Below, in pieces: positions 1-9,667 of a stretch of DNA of 64,000 bases. Within the stretch, counting starts at the first letter, position 1. Each line of letters starts with the position of its first letter. Origin of the DNA: Burkholderia lata (GTDB lineage Bacteria; Pseudomonadota; Gammaproteobacteria; Burkholderiales; Burkholderiaceae). The translations under genes were made by a program, and so were the position numbers. Where the stretch lies: NCBI RefSeq assembly GCF_902499335.1, contig NZ_CABVQK010000001.1:744001-808000 (forward strand). Reading direction: 5' to 3'. Under the pieces are notes generated by a model. It had not been told where the DNA came from, did no database searches, and saw nothing but the letters and a program-made list of their open reading frames with translations.

Positions 1-128
1 GGTCACGGCAAAAGAGATGACTGTTTCACCACGTGGCATTAACCGTTTTTCCCGGATTTTCCCGACGGACGCGCGCGGGGACGGCTGCCGATACACATGT
101 CCGATTCCAGCCAGAATCGGGGGCCGGG

Positions 129-1598
129 ATGGTTTACAGTCGTCTCATGCGCCTCGATCCCGATACCTGCTACGACGCCCTGCTTTCGCGGAACCGCCGC
201 TTCGACGGCTGGTTCTTCGTCGGCGTGGCGACGACGGGCGTGTATTGCCGCCCCGTCTGCCCGGTGAAGCCGCCGAAAGCGCAGAACTGCAGCTACTACC
301 CCACCGCCGCGGCCGCCGAGAAAGCCGGCTTCCGGCCCTGCATGCGCTGCCGCCCCGAGCTCGCGCCCGGCCACGGGCTGCTCGACCTGTCCGGCAATCT
401 CGCCGACGCGGCCGCCACGCTGATCGAGGACGGTTTCCTGAACACCCATTCCGTCGAAGCGCTCGCGCAGCGCGTCGGCGTGACCGAGCGCCATCTGCGC
501 CGGATCTTCGGCGCGCAGTTCGGCGTATCGCCGGTCGAGTTCGCGCAGACGCACCGGCTGCTGATGGCCAAGCGGCTCCTGACCGACACCGCGCTGCCGG
601 TGGCCGTCGTCGCGTCGACGGCCGGGTTCGGCAGCGTGCGGCGCTTCAACGACCTGTTCCTGCAGCGTTACGGCCTCAATCCGCTGCGGCTGCGCAAAGG
701 GGCCCGCGCGTCGGCCGATGGCGACATGACGTTCCCGCTGCCGTACCGGCCGCCGTTCGCATGGGACGACCTGATGCGCTTTCTCGCGCAGCGGCAGATC
801 GACGGCGTCGAGCGGATCGATGCGCAGGGTTATGCGCGTGTCGTCGAATTGCCGAACCGGAACGGCAACGGTGGTATCGGACGCGTTGCCGGGTGGCTGT
901 CCGTCTCGCACGTGCCGCAGCGCTTCGCGCTGGCCGTCACCGTATCGCCCGCGCTGACGCCGGTCGTGCCGGCCGTGCTCGCGCGCGTGCGGCGGCTGTT
1001 CGATCTCGACAGCCGCCCCGACGTGATCGACGCGCATCTCGGCGAACTCGCGAGCGGCTCGCCGGGCCTGCGTGTGCCCGGCGCGTTCGACGGCGTCGAG
1101 ATTGCGATCCGTGCGATCGCGGGCGAACGGCTTGCGGCGACGCACGAAGGCACGCCCATGCTGGCACGCATCGCCGAGCGTTTCGGCACATCGATCGAAG
1201 GCGCGCCGCCGGGCCTCACGCACGCGCTGCCCTCCGCCGCGACGCTGGCCGCCCTGCCGCCTTCCGCGCTTGAAACGATCGGCATTGCGCGCGACGCCGC
1301 ACAGGCGATCGTGTCGCTCGCACGCGCTGTCGACGACGGCATGCTCGCGCTCGAACCGATGGCGCCGCTCGACGCGACGCTTGCCGCGCTGCGCGCGCTG
1401 CCCGGCTTCGACGAACGCGCGGTGCAGTACGTCGCGATGCGCGCGATGGCCTGGCCGAATGCGTTCCCGGCCGACGATGCGTGGCTTCCCTCCCGCGCCG
1501 AACGCGCCCGTGTGCCATCATCCGCGGCGCGCTGGGCGCCGTGGCGCGCGTATGCCGCACTGCACGTGTGGCGCCTTCATGGAGATGTGCTGCGATGA
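129..1598 (+). CDS. Ada/AlkA fusion: adaptive-response regulator with 3-methyladenine DNA glycosylase
   Basis: The protein (489 aa) joins an N-terminal Ada zinc domain to an AraC helix-turn-helix and an AlkA-type HhH-GPD glycosylase. Counting from the internal Met at 147, the four zinc/methyl-acceptor cysteines are C34, C38, C65 and C68, matching the Ada spacing. The AraC domain lies at about 85-180 and the glycosylase fills the C-terminal half. By family knowledge it repairs methylphosphotriesters, becomes an activator when methylated, and excises alkylated bases. The O6-methylguanine transferase half of E. coli Ada is missing but is encoded by the next gene, which overlaps this stop codon by four bases. 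The start at 129 follows a G-rich stretch; the Met at 147 is an alternative. Confidence 0.9.
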   Translation: MVYSRLMRLDPDTCYDALLSRNRRFDGWFFVGVATTGVYCRPVCPVKPPKAQNCSYYPTAAAAEKAGFRPCMRCRPELAPGHGLLDLSGNLADAAATLIEDGFLNTHSVEALAQRVGVTERHLRRIFGAQFGVSPVEFAQTHRLLMAKRLLTDTALPVAVVASTAGFGSVRRFNDLFLQRYGLNPLRLRKGARASADGDMTFPLPYRPPFAWDDLMRFLAQRQIDGVERIDAQGYARVVELPNRNGNGGIGRVAGWLSVSHVPQRFALAVTVSPALTPVVPAVLARVRRLFDLDSRPDVIDAHLGELASGSPGLRVPGAFDGVEIAIRAIAGERLAATHEGTPMLARIAERFGTSIEGAPPGLTHALPSAATLAALPPSALETIGIARDAAQAIVSLARAVDDGMLALEPMAPLDATLAALRALPGFDERAVQYVAMRAMAWPNAFPADDAWLPSRAERARVPSSAARWAPWRAYAALHVWRLHGDVLR

Positions 1599-2128
1599 CT
1601 CCCGCTCACCTGATTCCGAGCCCGCTGGGCGACATCGCCGTACGTATCGAGGACGATGCGCTGACGGGCCTCTACTTCGTCGGCCAGAAATACTTCCCGC
1701 CGGTTGCGATCGTGACCGAAGCGGATGCGCTCGCGATGTCGCCGCTTGCGCGCAAGGTCGCGGAAGAAGTCGCCGAGTACTTCACCGGCACGCGCGAAAC
1801 TTTCTCGGTGCCGATTCACTTGCGCGGCACCGCGTTTCAGCGACGGGTATGGAAGGAACTGCTCGCGATTCCGTTCGGCGAACTCGTGACGTACGGCGAG
1901 ATCACCGAGCGCGTCGGGCTGCCGATGAGCGGCGCGCGCGCCGTGGGCGGTGCGGTCGGCCGGAACCCGGTGTCGATCATGGTGCCGTGCCATCGCGTGG
2001 TCGGCGCATCGGGCAGCCTGACCGGTTATGCCGGCGGCATCGACCGCAAGCGCGCACTGCTGTCGCTCGAAGGCGCGGGGTTCGAGCGCGGCGCCCACCA
2101 TCCGGTGCAGCAGGCGCTCGCGTTCTGA
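1595..2128 (+). CDS. ogt: Methylated-DNA--protein-cysteine S-methyltransferase
   Basis: The protein (177 aa) is of normal length for Ogt-type suicide alkyltransferases, which move the methyl group from O6-methylguanine or O4-methylthymine to their own cysteine. The active-site PCHRV motif is present, followed by the typical GYAGG motif. The helix-turn-helix segment around GTAFQRRVW and the helix YGEITERVG are as expected. It starts at an ATGA overlap with the Ada/AlkA stop, so the two are very probably translated together as one alkylation-repair unit. Confidence 0.93.
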   Translation: MTPAHLIPSPLGDIAVRIEDDALTGLYFVGQKYFPPVAIVTEADALAMSPLARKVAEEVAEYFTGTRETFSVPIHLRGTAFQRRVWKELLAIPFGELVTYGEITERVGLPMSGARAVGGAVGRNPVSIMVPCHRVVGASGSLTGYAGGIDRKRALLSLEGAGFERGAHHPVQQALAF

Positions 2129-2147
2129 GTGAAGGTGTGCGGCCGCA

Positions 2148-2966
2148 TCATGCGTTCAGCACGGGCCGGCGCGCTTCACGCTTCGCATACGCGCCGGGCG
2201 TCACCTGGAATTTCGCCTGGAACAGCGCGATGAACGACGACGTCGAGTCGTAACCCAGTTGCGCGGCCACCGCGCCGATCGGCTCGCCCGCATCGAGCAG
2301 CGGCAGCGACGCCAGCAGCCGCACCGCCTGCCGCCATTCGGTGAACGACAGCCCCGTGTCCTGCCGGAACAGCCGCGACAGCGTGCGTCGTGTCGCGCCG
2401 ACCTGATGGCCCCATTCGTCGAGATTGCGCGTATCGCCCGGATACGCATGCAACGCACGCGCGATTTTCAGCAGACGCGGATCGCGCGGCAGCGGCACCG
2501 TCAGCGGCGCCTGCCGCATCCGTGCGATCCGGTCGGCGATCAGGCAGACGAGCGCACCGTCGGGCCCCGTCTCGTCGTAGTTCACCGGCAACTCGGCCGT
2601 GGCGATCACCAGTTCGCGCAGCAGCGGCGTCATGCAGAGGATCGCGCAATCGTCGTGCACGTCGTCGCGCGCGATCGCGGCATCGAGATACAGGCTGTGG
2701 AACGCGACGCAATCGCGCGTCGACACCGCATGCGGCACGTGCGGCGGAATCCACATCGCATAGTGCGGCGGCAGCAGGTGCCGGCCCGACGGCGTCGACA
2801 CCTCGAGCACGCCGCTCGTCGCATACATCAGCTGCGCCCACGGATGACTGTGCGCGTCGATGCTCACGTTGCCGGGAATCCCGAACGCGCGCACGTACAG
2901 CGGCCTCGGCAGGCGCGCCATTGGCGGCACCGCGTAAGGGTCACCCGATTGTCCCGCCAGCAACAT
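2148..2966 (-). CDS. AraC-family transcriptional regulator with N-terminal cupin
   Basis: A 272-aa regulator. The N-terminal half has a cupin-like pattern with HSHPWAQLMY and HVPHAV; the C-terminal ~100 residues form the double helix-turn-helix, ending in the AraC signature around LGYDSTSSFIALFQAKF. An ATG at 2966 is preferred to the one at 2987 because a GGAGGA ribosome-binding site sits just before it. It is divergent from panB with under 80 bp between start codons, so control of panB or of itself is possible, but the ligand is unknown. Confidence 0.85.
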   Translation of the reverse strand: MLLAGQSGDPYAVPPMARLPRPLYVRAFGIPGNVSIDAHSHPWAQLMYATSGVLEVSTPSGRHLLPPHYAMWIPPHVPHAVSTRDCVAFHSLYLDAAIARDDVHDDCAILCMTPLLRELVIATAELPVNYDETGPDGALVCLIADRIARMRQAPLTVPLPRDPRLLKIARALHAYPGDTRNLDEWGHQVGATRRTLSRLFRQDTGLSFTEWRQAVRLLASLPLLDAGEPIGAVAAQLGYDSTSSFIALFQAKFQVTPGAYAKREARRPVLNA

Positions 2967-3043
2967 AAGACGTCCTCCGAAGGTCATTGCACGAACGAGC
3001 GCGATGCTACCGTGGCGGCTCTTCTTTCACACGGCTTCCGTTC

Positions 3044-3901
3044 ATGAGCGCTCATACCCGCACCACCCGCAAGACCGTCACCGCGATCCGTTCGACCAAG
3101 GGCATCGGCAGCCTCGTATCGCTGACCGCGTATTCCGCGCCGATGGCGAAGCTCGTCGACGAGGTGGCCGACGTGATCATCGTCGGCGACTCCGTCGGCA
3201 TGGTGCTGTACGGGATGCCCGATACGCTGCGCGTCACGCTCGACATGATGATTGCACACGGTGCGGCCGTCGTGCGTGGCGCCGCGCAGGCGTGCGTCGT
3301 CGTCGACCTGCCGTTCTCGACGTATCAGGAATCGCCCGCGCAAGCGTATCGTTCCGCCGCGCGCCTGCTCGCCGAAACCGGCGCGCAGGCCGTAAAGCTC
3401 GAAGGCGGCAGCGAGATGGCCGACACGATACGCTTCCTGACCGAGCGCGGCATTCCGGTGATGGCGCACATTGGCCTCATGCCGCAGCAGGCCAACGCGA
3501 CGGGCGGCTTCCGCGCGCAGGGGATGGACCCGCGTTCGGCCGCGCAGGTGTTCGACGCAGCATGCTCGGCCGAACGGGCCGGCGCGTTCAGCGTCGTCGT
3601 CGAGGGCACTGCCGAAGCGCTCGCGCGCCATATCACCGAAACGCTGACGATCCCGACGATCGGCATCGGCGCATCGCCCGCGTGCGACGGGCAGGTACTC
3701 GTGACCGAGGACATGATCGGCGCATTCGATGCGTACACGCCGCGCTTCGTGAAGCGTTATGCCGATGCGAACGCGGTGATGCGCGATGCGATTCGTCAGT
3801 ACGCGCACGACGTGCGGCAGCGTGTGTTTCCGGAGCCCGTGCATTGCTTCGGGTATGGCAAGCCGCTGCAATTGGTGAGCGCGGCTGACGCTGCTGCGTG
3901 A
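3044..3901 (+). CDS. panB: 3-methyl-2-oxobutanoate hydroxymethyltransferase (PanB)
   Basis: The protein (285 aa) matches the PanB length. It makes ketopantoate from alpha-ketoisovalerate and 5,10-methylenetetrahydrofolate in pantothenate synthesis. Visible are the metal/substrate segment [14 protein letters not shown] around the substrate loop, and GHIG-like [12 protein letters not shown] 3044 opens the conserved domain; longer in-frame starts upstream run into the divergent AraC gene. No panC follows, so this looks like an isolated panB paralogue, as often found outside the main pantothenate operon. Confidence 0.88.
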   Translation: MSAHTRTTRKTVTAIRSTKGIGSLVSLTAYSAPMAKLVDEVADVIIVGDSVGMVLYGMPDTLRVTLDMMIAHGAAVVRGAAQACVVVDLPFSTYQESPAQAYRSAARLLAETGAQAVKLEGGSEMADTIRFLTERGIPVMAHIGLMPQQANATGGFRAQGMDPRSAAQVFDAACSAERAGAFSVVVEGTAEALARHITETLTIPTIGIGASPACDGQVLVTEDMIGAFDAYTPRFVKRYADANAVMRDAIRQYAHDVRQRVFPEPVHCFGYGKPLQLVSAADAAA

Positions 3902-3952
3902 TGACGTGATGACGTCGCGAAGGCATTCGCGAACGCATCACGAATGCCTCGA

Positions 3953-4444
3953 TCACGCTCGCTTGCGCATCGCATGCGTGACCCGCGCGTTCGCCTCGAA
4001 CTTCGCGCGATGCGTCGAGAAGAATGTCCGCACGTTGCGGACGTTCGACGCGCCGGTGAACAGCCTCCGCGCGAATTCGTCGTATTCGGCGACGTCGGCC
4101 AGATCGGCCACCACGACGAAATCCGGCCCCGGCGACACGCGATAGCACTGCGTGACGGCCGGCTCCGCACACACGTACGCTTCGAACGCGTCGTAGTCTT
4201 CGGCTGTCTGCCGGTCGAGGCTGATCTCGATCAGCGCGGTGACGGCCGTGCCGATCGCCACCGGGTCGAGCACAGCGACCTGCCGGCGGATCACGCCGGC
4301 CTCCGTCAGCCGCCGCACGCGACGCATGCAGGTGGGCGGCGACGACAGCGCGCGCTCGGCCAGTTGCAGGTTCGACACCGACGCGTCGTCCTGCAGGATC
4401 GCGAGGATGCGCAGGTCGAGATCGTCGAGGGTGATGCCGGCCAT
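3953..4444 (-). CDS. Lrp/AsnC-family transcriptional regulator
   Basis: A 163-aa protein of typical Lrp/AsnC size. The N-terminal helix-turn-helix runs from LDDLDLRILAIL to RVRRLTEAGVI, and the C-terminal RAM/ligand domain ends near residue 145. A GGAAGGAG ribosome-binding site precedes the ATG. It diverges from the glmS paralogue, and the shared 156-bp AT-rich spacer carries two near-identical palindromes (see 4469-4483 and 4528-4542). Autoregulation plus control of glmS is inferred. The effector could be an amino acid or amino sugar and is not visible. Confidence 0.9.
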   Translation of the reverse strand: MAGITLDDLDLRILAILQDDASVSNLQLAERALSSPPTCMRRVRRLTEAGVIRRQVAVLDPVAIGTAVTALIEISLDRQTAEDYDAFEAYVCAEPAVTQCYRVSPGPDFVVVADLADVAEYDEFARRLFTGASNVRNVRTFFSTHRAKFEANARVTHAMRKRA

Positions 4445-4468
4445 CGGCGGCTCCTTCCGGTCAGGGAG

Positions 4469-4483
4469 TGAAATTTAATTTCA
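4469..4483. promoter_or_regulatory. AT-rich palindromic operator, copy 1 (AsnC-glmS spacer)
   Basis: The sequence TGAAATTTAATTTCA is a perfect 15-bp palindrome, 25 bp upstream of the Lrp/AsnC start. Its composition contrasts sharply with the surrounding GC-rich DNA. Size and AT-rich dyad suit an Lrp/AsnC dimer site; binding is inferred. Confidence 0.6.
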
Positions 4484-4527
4484 ACATGATAGACGATCTG
4501 CCAATCGTTTCATTTGTTATTGAATTT

Positions 4528-4542
4528 TGAAATTTAATTCCA
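4528..4542. promoter_or_regulatory. AT-rich palindromic operator, copy 2 (AsnC-glmS spacer)
   Basis: The sequence TGAAATTTAATTCCA differs from copy 1 by one base. It lies 59 bp from copy 1 and about 60 bp before the glmS start. Two such sites between divergent genes suggest cooperative binding of the neighbouring Lrp/AsnC regulator. Confidence 0.55.
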
Positions 4543-4600
4543 TTTAGCTCGCCCTACCATCGCTCTCACTGGTCCAGACAGGACATTTACGGAGCGCGAT

Positions 4601-6430
4601 ATGTGTGGAATTGTCGGGGCGGTCGCCCAGCGGGACATCCTGCCGAACCTGGTCGACGGCCTGAAGCGGCTCGAATACCGCGGCTACGATTCATGCGGCG
4701 TCGTGGTCTACCGCGACCGGGCGCTGGCGCGCGCCCGCAGCGTCGATCGTGTGGCCAACCTGCAGCGCGAGATCGCCGAGCATGCGCTGTCGGGCTACAC
4801 CGGCATCGCGCATACGCGCTGGGCCACGCACGGCGCGCCCGTCACGCTCAACGCCCATCCGCACTTCTCGCCGAGCGACGCCAATGCGCGCATCGCGCTG
4901 TCGCATAACGGGATCATCGAGAACTGCGATCAACTCCGCGCCGAACTGCAGGCGCACGGCTACGTGTTCGCGAGCCAGACCGACAGCGAGGCGATCGCGC
5001 ACCTGATCGATCATCTGTATGACGGCGACCTGTTCGATGCGGTCCGGCGTGCGGTTGCGCGACTGCGCGGCAGCTACGCGATCGCGGTGATGTGCCGCGA
5101 CGAGCCGCACCGGATCGTCGGCGCGCGCGACGGGATGCCGCTCGTCGTTGGCGTCGGTGAAGGCGAGAATTTTCTGGCGTCGGATGCGATTGCGCTGTCG
5201 GGGATCACCGATCGCATTGCTTACCTCGAGAACGGTGACGTTGCCGATATTCAACTGCATCGCTACTGGATCGTCGATGCGGCCGGCCAGCGCGTCGAGC
5301 GCGCGGTGCAGCGGGTCGCCGCGCATAGCGGTGCGGCCGATCTCGGGTCGTATCGCTACTACATGCAGAAGGAGATCTTCGAGCAGCCGCAGGCGGTGGC
5401 CGATACGTTGCTCGATGTGTCGTCGATCATGCCGGAGTTGTTTGGTGACGGTGCGTGGCGGGTTTTCAATGATGTCGATTCCGTGTTGCTGCTAGCGTGT
5501 GGTGGTAGCTATCACGCGGCGCTCACGGCGAAATACTGGATCGAGAGCATCGCGAAGCTGCCGGCCAGTGTGGAAATTGCGAGCGAGTTTCGGTATCGCG
5601 ACAGTGTGCCGAATCCACGCACGCTCGTTGTCGCCGTGTCGCAAAGCGGTGAGACGGCCGATGTGCTTGGTGCGGTGCATGTCGCGAAGCAAAGCGGGAT
5701 GATGCATACGCTCGCGATCTGCAACGTCGCGACAAGTGCGTTGATGCGGGAATGTGCGCTGCAGTTTGTCACGCGTGCGGGGATCGAGATCGGCGTGGCC
5801 TCGACGAAGGCTTTTACGACGCAGCTCGTTGCGCTGTTTCTGCTGACGTTGTCGCTTGCGCAAGTGCGTGGGCGGTTAAGCGACGACGAAGAGAAGGAGC
5901 ATCTGCGCGCGCTGCGGCATCTGCCCGATGCGATGTCGAAAGTGCTCGCGCTCGAACCGCAAATCATGGCTTGGTCGGAACTGCTGGCAAGGCGCGACAA
6001 CATGCTGTTTCTCGGGCGCGGGATGCATTATCCGATCGCGCTGGAAGGCGCACTGAAGATGAAGGAGATTTCGTACATTCACGCGGAGGCTTATCCGGCC
6101 GGGGAGCTGAAGCATGGGCCGCTGGCGCTGGTGAGTAACGAGATGCCGGTGATTGCGGTTGCGCCGAATGACATGCTGCTCGAAAAGCTCCGGTCGAACA
6201 TGCATGAAGTCAGTGCGCGGAATGGCAAGCTTTTTGTGTTCGCGGATGTGGACTGCGGGCTCGTGCCGAGCGAAGGGATCGAGGTGATCCGGCTCAACGA
6301 GTACTACGGGCCGCTTTCGCCGATTCTGCATACGGTACCGATGCAACTGCTCGCGTATCACGCCGCGCTGGCACGGGGGACGGATATCGATAAGCCAAGA
6401 AATCTGGCGAAATCAGTGACGGTGGAGTGA
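4601..6430 (+). CDS. glmS: Glutamine--fructose-6-phosphate aminotransferase (isomerizing)
   Basis: A 609-aa enzyme of full GlmS length that makes glucosamine-6-phosphate from fructose-6-phosphate and glutamine for cell-wall and LPS synthesis. The sequence begins MCGIVGAV, so Cys1 is the glutaminase nucleophile after Met removal. Two SIS isomerase domains follow, with SQSGETADV and ASTKAFTTQ, and the protein ends in the typical [17 protein letters not shown] precedes the ATG. Its position beside an AsnC regulator, away from glmU, suggests a secondary glmS copy under its own control. The second half has visibly fewer GC-ending codons than the first. Confidence 0.95.
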   Translation: MCGIVGAVAQRDILPNLVDGLKRLEYRGYDSCGVVVYRDRALARARSVDRVANLQREIAEHALSGYTGIAHTRWATHGAPVTLNAHPHFSPSDANARIALSHNGIIENCDQLRAELQAHGYVFASQTDSEAIAHLIDHLYDGDLFDAVRRAVARLRGSYAIAVMCRDEPHRIVGARDGMPLVVGVGEGENFLASDAIALSGITDRIAYLENGDVADIQLHRYWIVDAAGQRVERAVQRVAAHSGAADLGSYRYYMQKEIFEQPQAVADTLLDVSSIMPELFGDGAWRVFNDVDSVLLLACGGSYHAALTAKYWIESIAKLPASVEIASEFRYRDSVPNPRTLVVAVSQSGETADVLGAVHVAKQSGMMHTLAICNVATSALMRECALQFVTRAGIEIGVASTKAFTTQLVALFLLTLSLAQVRGRLSDDEEKEHLRALRHLPDAMSKVLALEPQIMAWSELLARRDNMLFLGRGMHYPIALEGALKMKEISYIHAEAYPAGELKHGPLALVSNEMPVIAVAPNDMLLEKLRSNMHEVSARNGKLFVFADVDCGLVPSEGIEVIRLNEYYGPLSPILHTVPMQLLAYHAALARGTDIDKPRNLAKSVTVE

Positions 6431-6621
6431 TGGTCTCCGAATCAGCGATTCGGGTCGGGCATGACGACGCGCAGCATCGGTATCGACAGATCACCCGCTT
6501 CGGCGTCACGCCCACATCGCTGGAAAAGCGCTGCTGCAGCATGCGCTCGCTCAACCCCGCACGCTCGACATGTTCCGTTGCGGAGCCTCTTTACCGGCCA
6601 AAGACTCGCGCAAGAAACCCG

Positions 6622-7434
6622 CTATTTCGAGAGACTCAGCTTCTTCAACAACACCGCACCACTCGCCGGATTCACGAGCGAAATGGATTCGATATCCAGG
6701 TACAACCTCGAAGTCCTCGTCGTGATGTCGGTCGGCTCGTCGTTGCTCGGCTCCGCGTGCTCGATGTGTTCGGTCAGGTACGGCCGGACCAGGCGCCCGG
6801 AAAGAGCGAACGCGAACCCGCCATGCATTTGCGCGTACGCAGCGGGTGACAGCCTCACGCGGCCGCGCACGGTGGACTTTCTGCCTTTTCCGGGATCGAG
6901 TTCGATGATGTCGATCTGCTGGATATAGCCTTTTGCCTTCGCCTCGGGTGCGATCACGAGCCCTCGCCCTCGCGGCCCGGCAATGACCTTTCTGAGCAGG
7001 ATGCCTGTCCGGCCTTCGCCGTCGGCGTCGACCAGGTCGACATTCACCTTCAACAGATGCTTCTGCGACTGATATCGCAGCCCGTACGACACCGGCACCA
7101 GGAAAGTTACCTCACGATCCAGGTTGACCGCGGCCAGGTCGGCGTTCTGGCCATGCTTGTCGGCCACGCCGGGGATCAGGCTGCGGACGCGATTGCTCAG
7201 GGACGGCGACGCGCTTTTGACGTGCAGCTTCTCCAGTGCTTCCCGAATCGCAACCGGATCGTCGCCGACAATCGGCCGCGTGAGCGACGTGTTGGTCGAA
7301 ACGGCAGGCGCGACGCTCGCCGTTTCGTTGACATTGTCGGCCGCTGCACGCGTCGCGACTGGGGCCAGCATGATCGCCACGGCGACGATGCACGCGACAT
7401 TCAGACGGCCCAACATGGATTTCCGGTGAAACAC
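6622..7434 (-). CDS. Exported protein of unknown function
   Basis: A 270-aa protein not recognised as a known family. A GTG start at 7434 is chosen because AGGAG lies just upstream. The first ~30 residues are a signal peptide (basic start, hydrophobic core, ATRAAADN cleavage region). The rest alternates short hydrophobic and polar stretches suggesting beta structure, with no catalytic motif. It ends in KKLSLSK. It is monocistronic, between glmS and the MarR cluster. A periplasmic or surface location is inferred from the signal peptide only. Confidence 0.6.
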   Translation of the reverse strand: MFHRKSMLGRLNVACIVAVAIMLAPVATRAAADNVNETASVAPAVSTNTSLTRPIVGDDPVAIREALEKLHVKSASPSLSNRVRSLIPGVADKHGQNADLAAVNLDREVTFLVPVSYGLRYQSQKHLLKVNVDLVDADGEGRTGILLRKVIAGPRGRGLVIAPEAKAKGYIQQIDIIELDPGKGRKSTVRGRVRLSPAAYAQMHGGFAFALSGRLVRPYLTEHIEHAEPSNDEPTDITTRTSRLYLDIESISLVNPASGAVLLKKLSLSK

Positions 7435-7850
7435 GACAAACTCCTGATTTTCTGGCGGATCGGTCGACTATGAGATCGGCGGGATCAAACAATCGGTAAC
7501 GTACCAACCGTTCGGGTTCACCGATCGCCTGCGCGACACATCATGGGTTCATTGTCAGTTCGGCGGCAGGCCGGCGCGCCACACTATCGTATTGCCCAGA
7601 CTACAACAATCCACGACAAGCGAGCAGGGGCACGACGGACCGGGAGTGTCAGAATTTCCATGTTCAAGGCGGGTTGAGATTCACACGGATGGTCGAACGA
7701 ATCGATCCTCGTAGAGGATGGCGAACGGGTTCATCGCCGCCTTCCAGTCATGAGCAGCACGCCCCCGATGGCGACAGGAGGTTTCATGGCCCTTCCTCGA
7801 ATGATGACTGGTTTTACGAATCATGTTGCCGTCGCAATGCATCCGGAGGC
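7435..7850. other. Intergenic region of about 416 bp
   Basis: This holds the promoter side of the exported protein and the 3' side of the MarR gene. The only translational signal seen is AGGAGG five bases before an ATG at 7786, opening a 22-codon frame that ends at 7854. No other gene or recognisable repeat was found. Confidence 0.4.
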
Positions 7851-8312
7851 TTAGCCTTCCGACGAACGCATCGACACGTCGCCGACGACCACCCCTCTCA
7901 ACCCCTCCCGCAACGTCGCAACATTGTCTACGCCGTTCAGTTGCTCAAACTCCCGCTGCGCCTCCTGCCAGAGAGGGGCTGCCCTGTCGTGCAGGCGTCG
8001 CCCTTCCTCGGTGAGCTCGATCAGACGGCTTCGGCCGTCCGTGGGCGACGGCTTGATCGTGACGAAACCGTCGCGCTCCAGGAAGCCAACCATTTTCCCC
8101 ATCGCCGTTCGTTCGATATCGAGCCGTTCGGCAAGCGCGTTGACCGGGGTACTTCCCACCTCGTTCAGGGCGGCCAGGGTGAGGAATTGCGTGATGCGCA
8201 GGCCCGCGGGCTCAAGATGGCTATCGTAGAGTCGGGAGATCTGCCTGCTCGCTTTCCTTACGGCGAAGCAGTTGCATTGATCGATTCCAAGCGGCTGGTT
8301 GACCGGCAACAT
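7851..8312 (-). CDS. MarR-family transcriptional regulator
   Basis: A 153-aa winged-helix repressor of MarR size. The recognition-helix region is VNALAERLDIERTAMGKMVGFLERDG, followed by the wing TDGRSRLIELTEEG. AGGAG stands before the ATG. It lies downstream of, and on the same strand as, the NmrA/NTF2-like/SDR genes, so it probably regulates them. The palindromes at 10573-10584 and 10602-10613 are the likely targets. The inducer is unknown; such modules often answer to electrophiles or quinones. Confidence 0.88.
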   Translation of the reverse strand: MLPVNQPLGIDQCNCFAVRKASRQISRLYDSHLEPAGLRITQFLTLAALNEVGSTPVNALAERLDIERTAMGKMVGFLERDGFVTIKPSPTDGRSRLIELTEEGRRLHDRAAPLWQEAQREFEQLNGVDNVATLREGLRGVVVGDVSMRSSEG

Positions 8313-8475
8313 CTGTTCTACTCCTGATTTCGGTTAATGGCGTGAACGCCAAGCGTACGTCGCGCGAAGGTGTGGCGGTATCTTTCTATGAAAGCCGGGA
8401 GCGGCAGCGCTGGCGTACGGCGACCTGCGCACCGCATGTCTCGCTGCCGCAACCGCCCCGTGTCATCTGCGGCGT

Positions 8476-9189
8476 TCAAAGCCCTGCGGGCGGTGTGATG
8501 TAGCCGGGTATTTCGGCGGCAAGCGTACTCTTCAGCACCGCTGTCCCCTCGTCGGCCATCACCTCGCTCTTGCCGAAGGCGAGAGCGTCGTAAGTCTGTC
8601 GCACGACGTCCTCCGGACTGGCTTTGGGCACGTCAATTCCGTTGGTCAGGTCGGTATCCACGAACCCGACGTGCAGGCCGAGAACCTGGATGCCACGCTC
8701 GTGCAGATACAGGCGCAGCTGGTTTGTGTAACTCCACGCGGCGGCCTTCGACGCAGCATACGGTGTCAGATAGGGCCGCGGAAGCCACACGATGTCGGAA
8801 AGCACGTTGATGATGGCGGCATGCGGCTGGGCCGCCAATATCTGCTCGAAGGCCTGTGTGACGCGCACTACGCCGTAGTAGTTGGTATCGAACATGCGGG
8901 CGGATTGCGCTTCCATGTCGGCCGCCAGAGGCCCGTCGATCAGAGCGGCGATCCCAGCGTTGTTGACCAGCAAAGTCGTATCCGCCGCCAGTTTCGCGGC
9001 CTCGGCGATCGACGCCTTATCCGTGACATCAATCCTGACCGGCACAACGCCCGGCTCGTCGAAACCGCTCGTGTTGCGCATGCCCGCATAGACTTTCGCC
9101 GCCCCGCGACGACGTGCCTCTCGCGCAAAAGCCAGACCCAGGCCGCGATTGGCACCGGTGATGAAGACGGTGGCGTTCTTGATATCCAT
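8476..9189 (-). CDS. Short-chain dehydrogenase/reductase
   Basis: A 237-aa classical SDR. The NAD(P)-binding motif TGANRGLG is at the N terminus, NNAG around residue 80, and the catalytic YAASK near residue 140. The start at 9189 is chosen over 9216 because GAGGAG lies seven bases upstream of it. It is the last structural gene of a three-gene minus-strand group (NmrA-like, NTF2-like, SDR) before the MarR gene. The substrate is not predictable. Confidence 0.88.
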   Translation of the reverse strand: MDIKNATVFITGANRGLGLAFAREARRRGAAKVYAGMRNTSGFDEPGVVPVRIDVTDKASIAEAAKLAADTTLLVNNAGIAALIDGPLAADMEAQSARMFDTNYYGVVRVTQAFEQILAAQPHAAIINVLSDIVWLPRPYLTPYAASKAAAWSYTNQLRLYLHERGIQVLGLHVGFVDTDLTNGIDVPKASPEDVVRQTYDALAFGKSEVMADEGTAVLKSTLAAEIPGYITPPAGL

Positions 9190-9261
9190 CACATGCTCCT
9201 CTTTCAAAGGCCGCATGCCGGGTGCGAGTCGACTCGCGCCGCCAGCCTGCGCGTGCTCGGT

Positions 9262-9636
9262 TCAAAGAAAGGCGTTTTCCGGCAACTGCTTCGAGAGCGC
9301 CCCCCGCAGATGGGTGGCGAGCGTCAGTACAGCGCCAAGCGGGCTCATCCGCACGCTGACTCGCGGCACCGATCCGTCGGCGTTGCGATCGACCACGACG
9401 ACCGCGCTCAACTTCTCGCCGCTCGTCAGAACAGCCTCGTATTCAAGAAAAAGCCGCGAGCCGACAGTTTGAAGAAACGTGGGTGTCTGTGACGCGTAGA
9501 AGGTTCCGACGGCGTCGACGGCAAGCCGGATTTCGTCGCGCCCGATGACGGGACCGCGCAACACCGAGCTGATCAGTTCCGCGTCAGCCGTCAGATCATC
9601 GAGAAACGGGTGGCGCTCGTCTTGAGTGGTTGACAT
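9262..9636 (-). CDS. Small conserved protein, NTF2/SnoaL-like fold suspected
   Basis: A 124-aa protein with no confident family match. ATG at 9636 is the natural start, 31 bp after the NmrA-like stop. The order (short helical N terminus, then alternating beta strands such as LFLEYEAVLTSGEKLSAVVVVDRNADG) resembles NTF2/SnoaL-type small enzymes or binding domains, which often accompany SDR and NmrA proteins. No catalytic residues can be assigned. The fold suggestion is inference. Confidence 0.6.
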   Translation of the reverse strand: MSTTQDERHPFLDDLTADAELISSVLRGPVIGRDEIRLAVDAVGTFYASQTPTFLQTVGSRLFLEYEAVLTSGEKLSAVVVVDRNADGSVPRVSVRMSPLGAVLTLATHLRGALSKQLPENAFL

Positions 9637-9667
9637 TTTCAAACCTCGATTCGTTTTAAGGATGGGT

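Noticed and set aside
1..128. Longer N terminus for the Ada/AlkA protein from position 33
   Set aside because: The extra residues have no Ada-domain similarity; the domain begins after the ATG at 147.
6437..6453. Hairpin CCGAATC/GATTCGG as glmS terminator
   Set aside because: Stem is short and no T-run follows; left out of the feature list.
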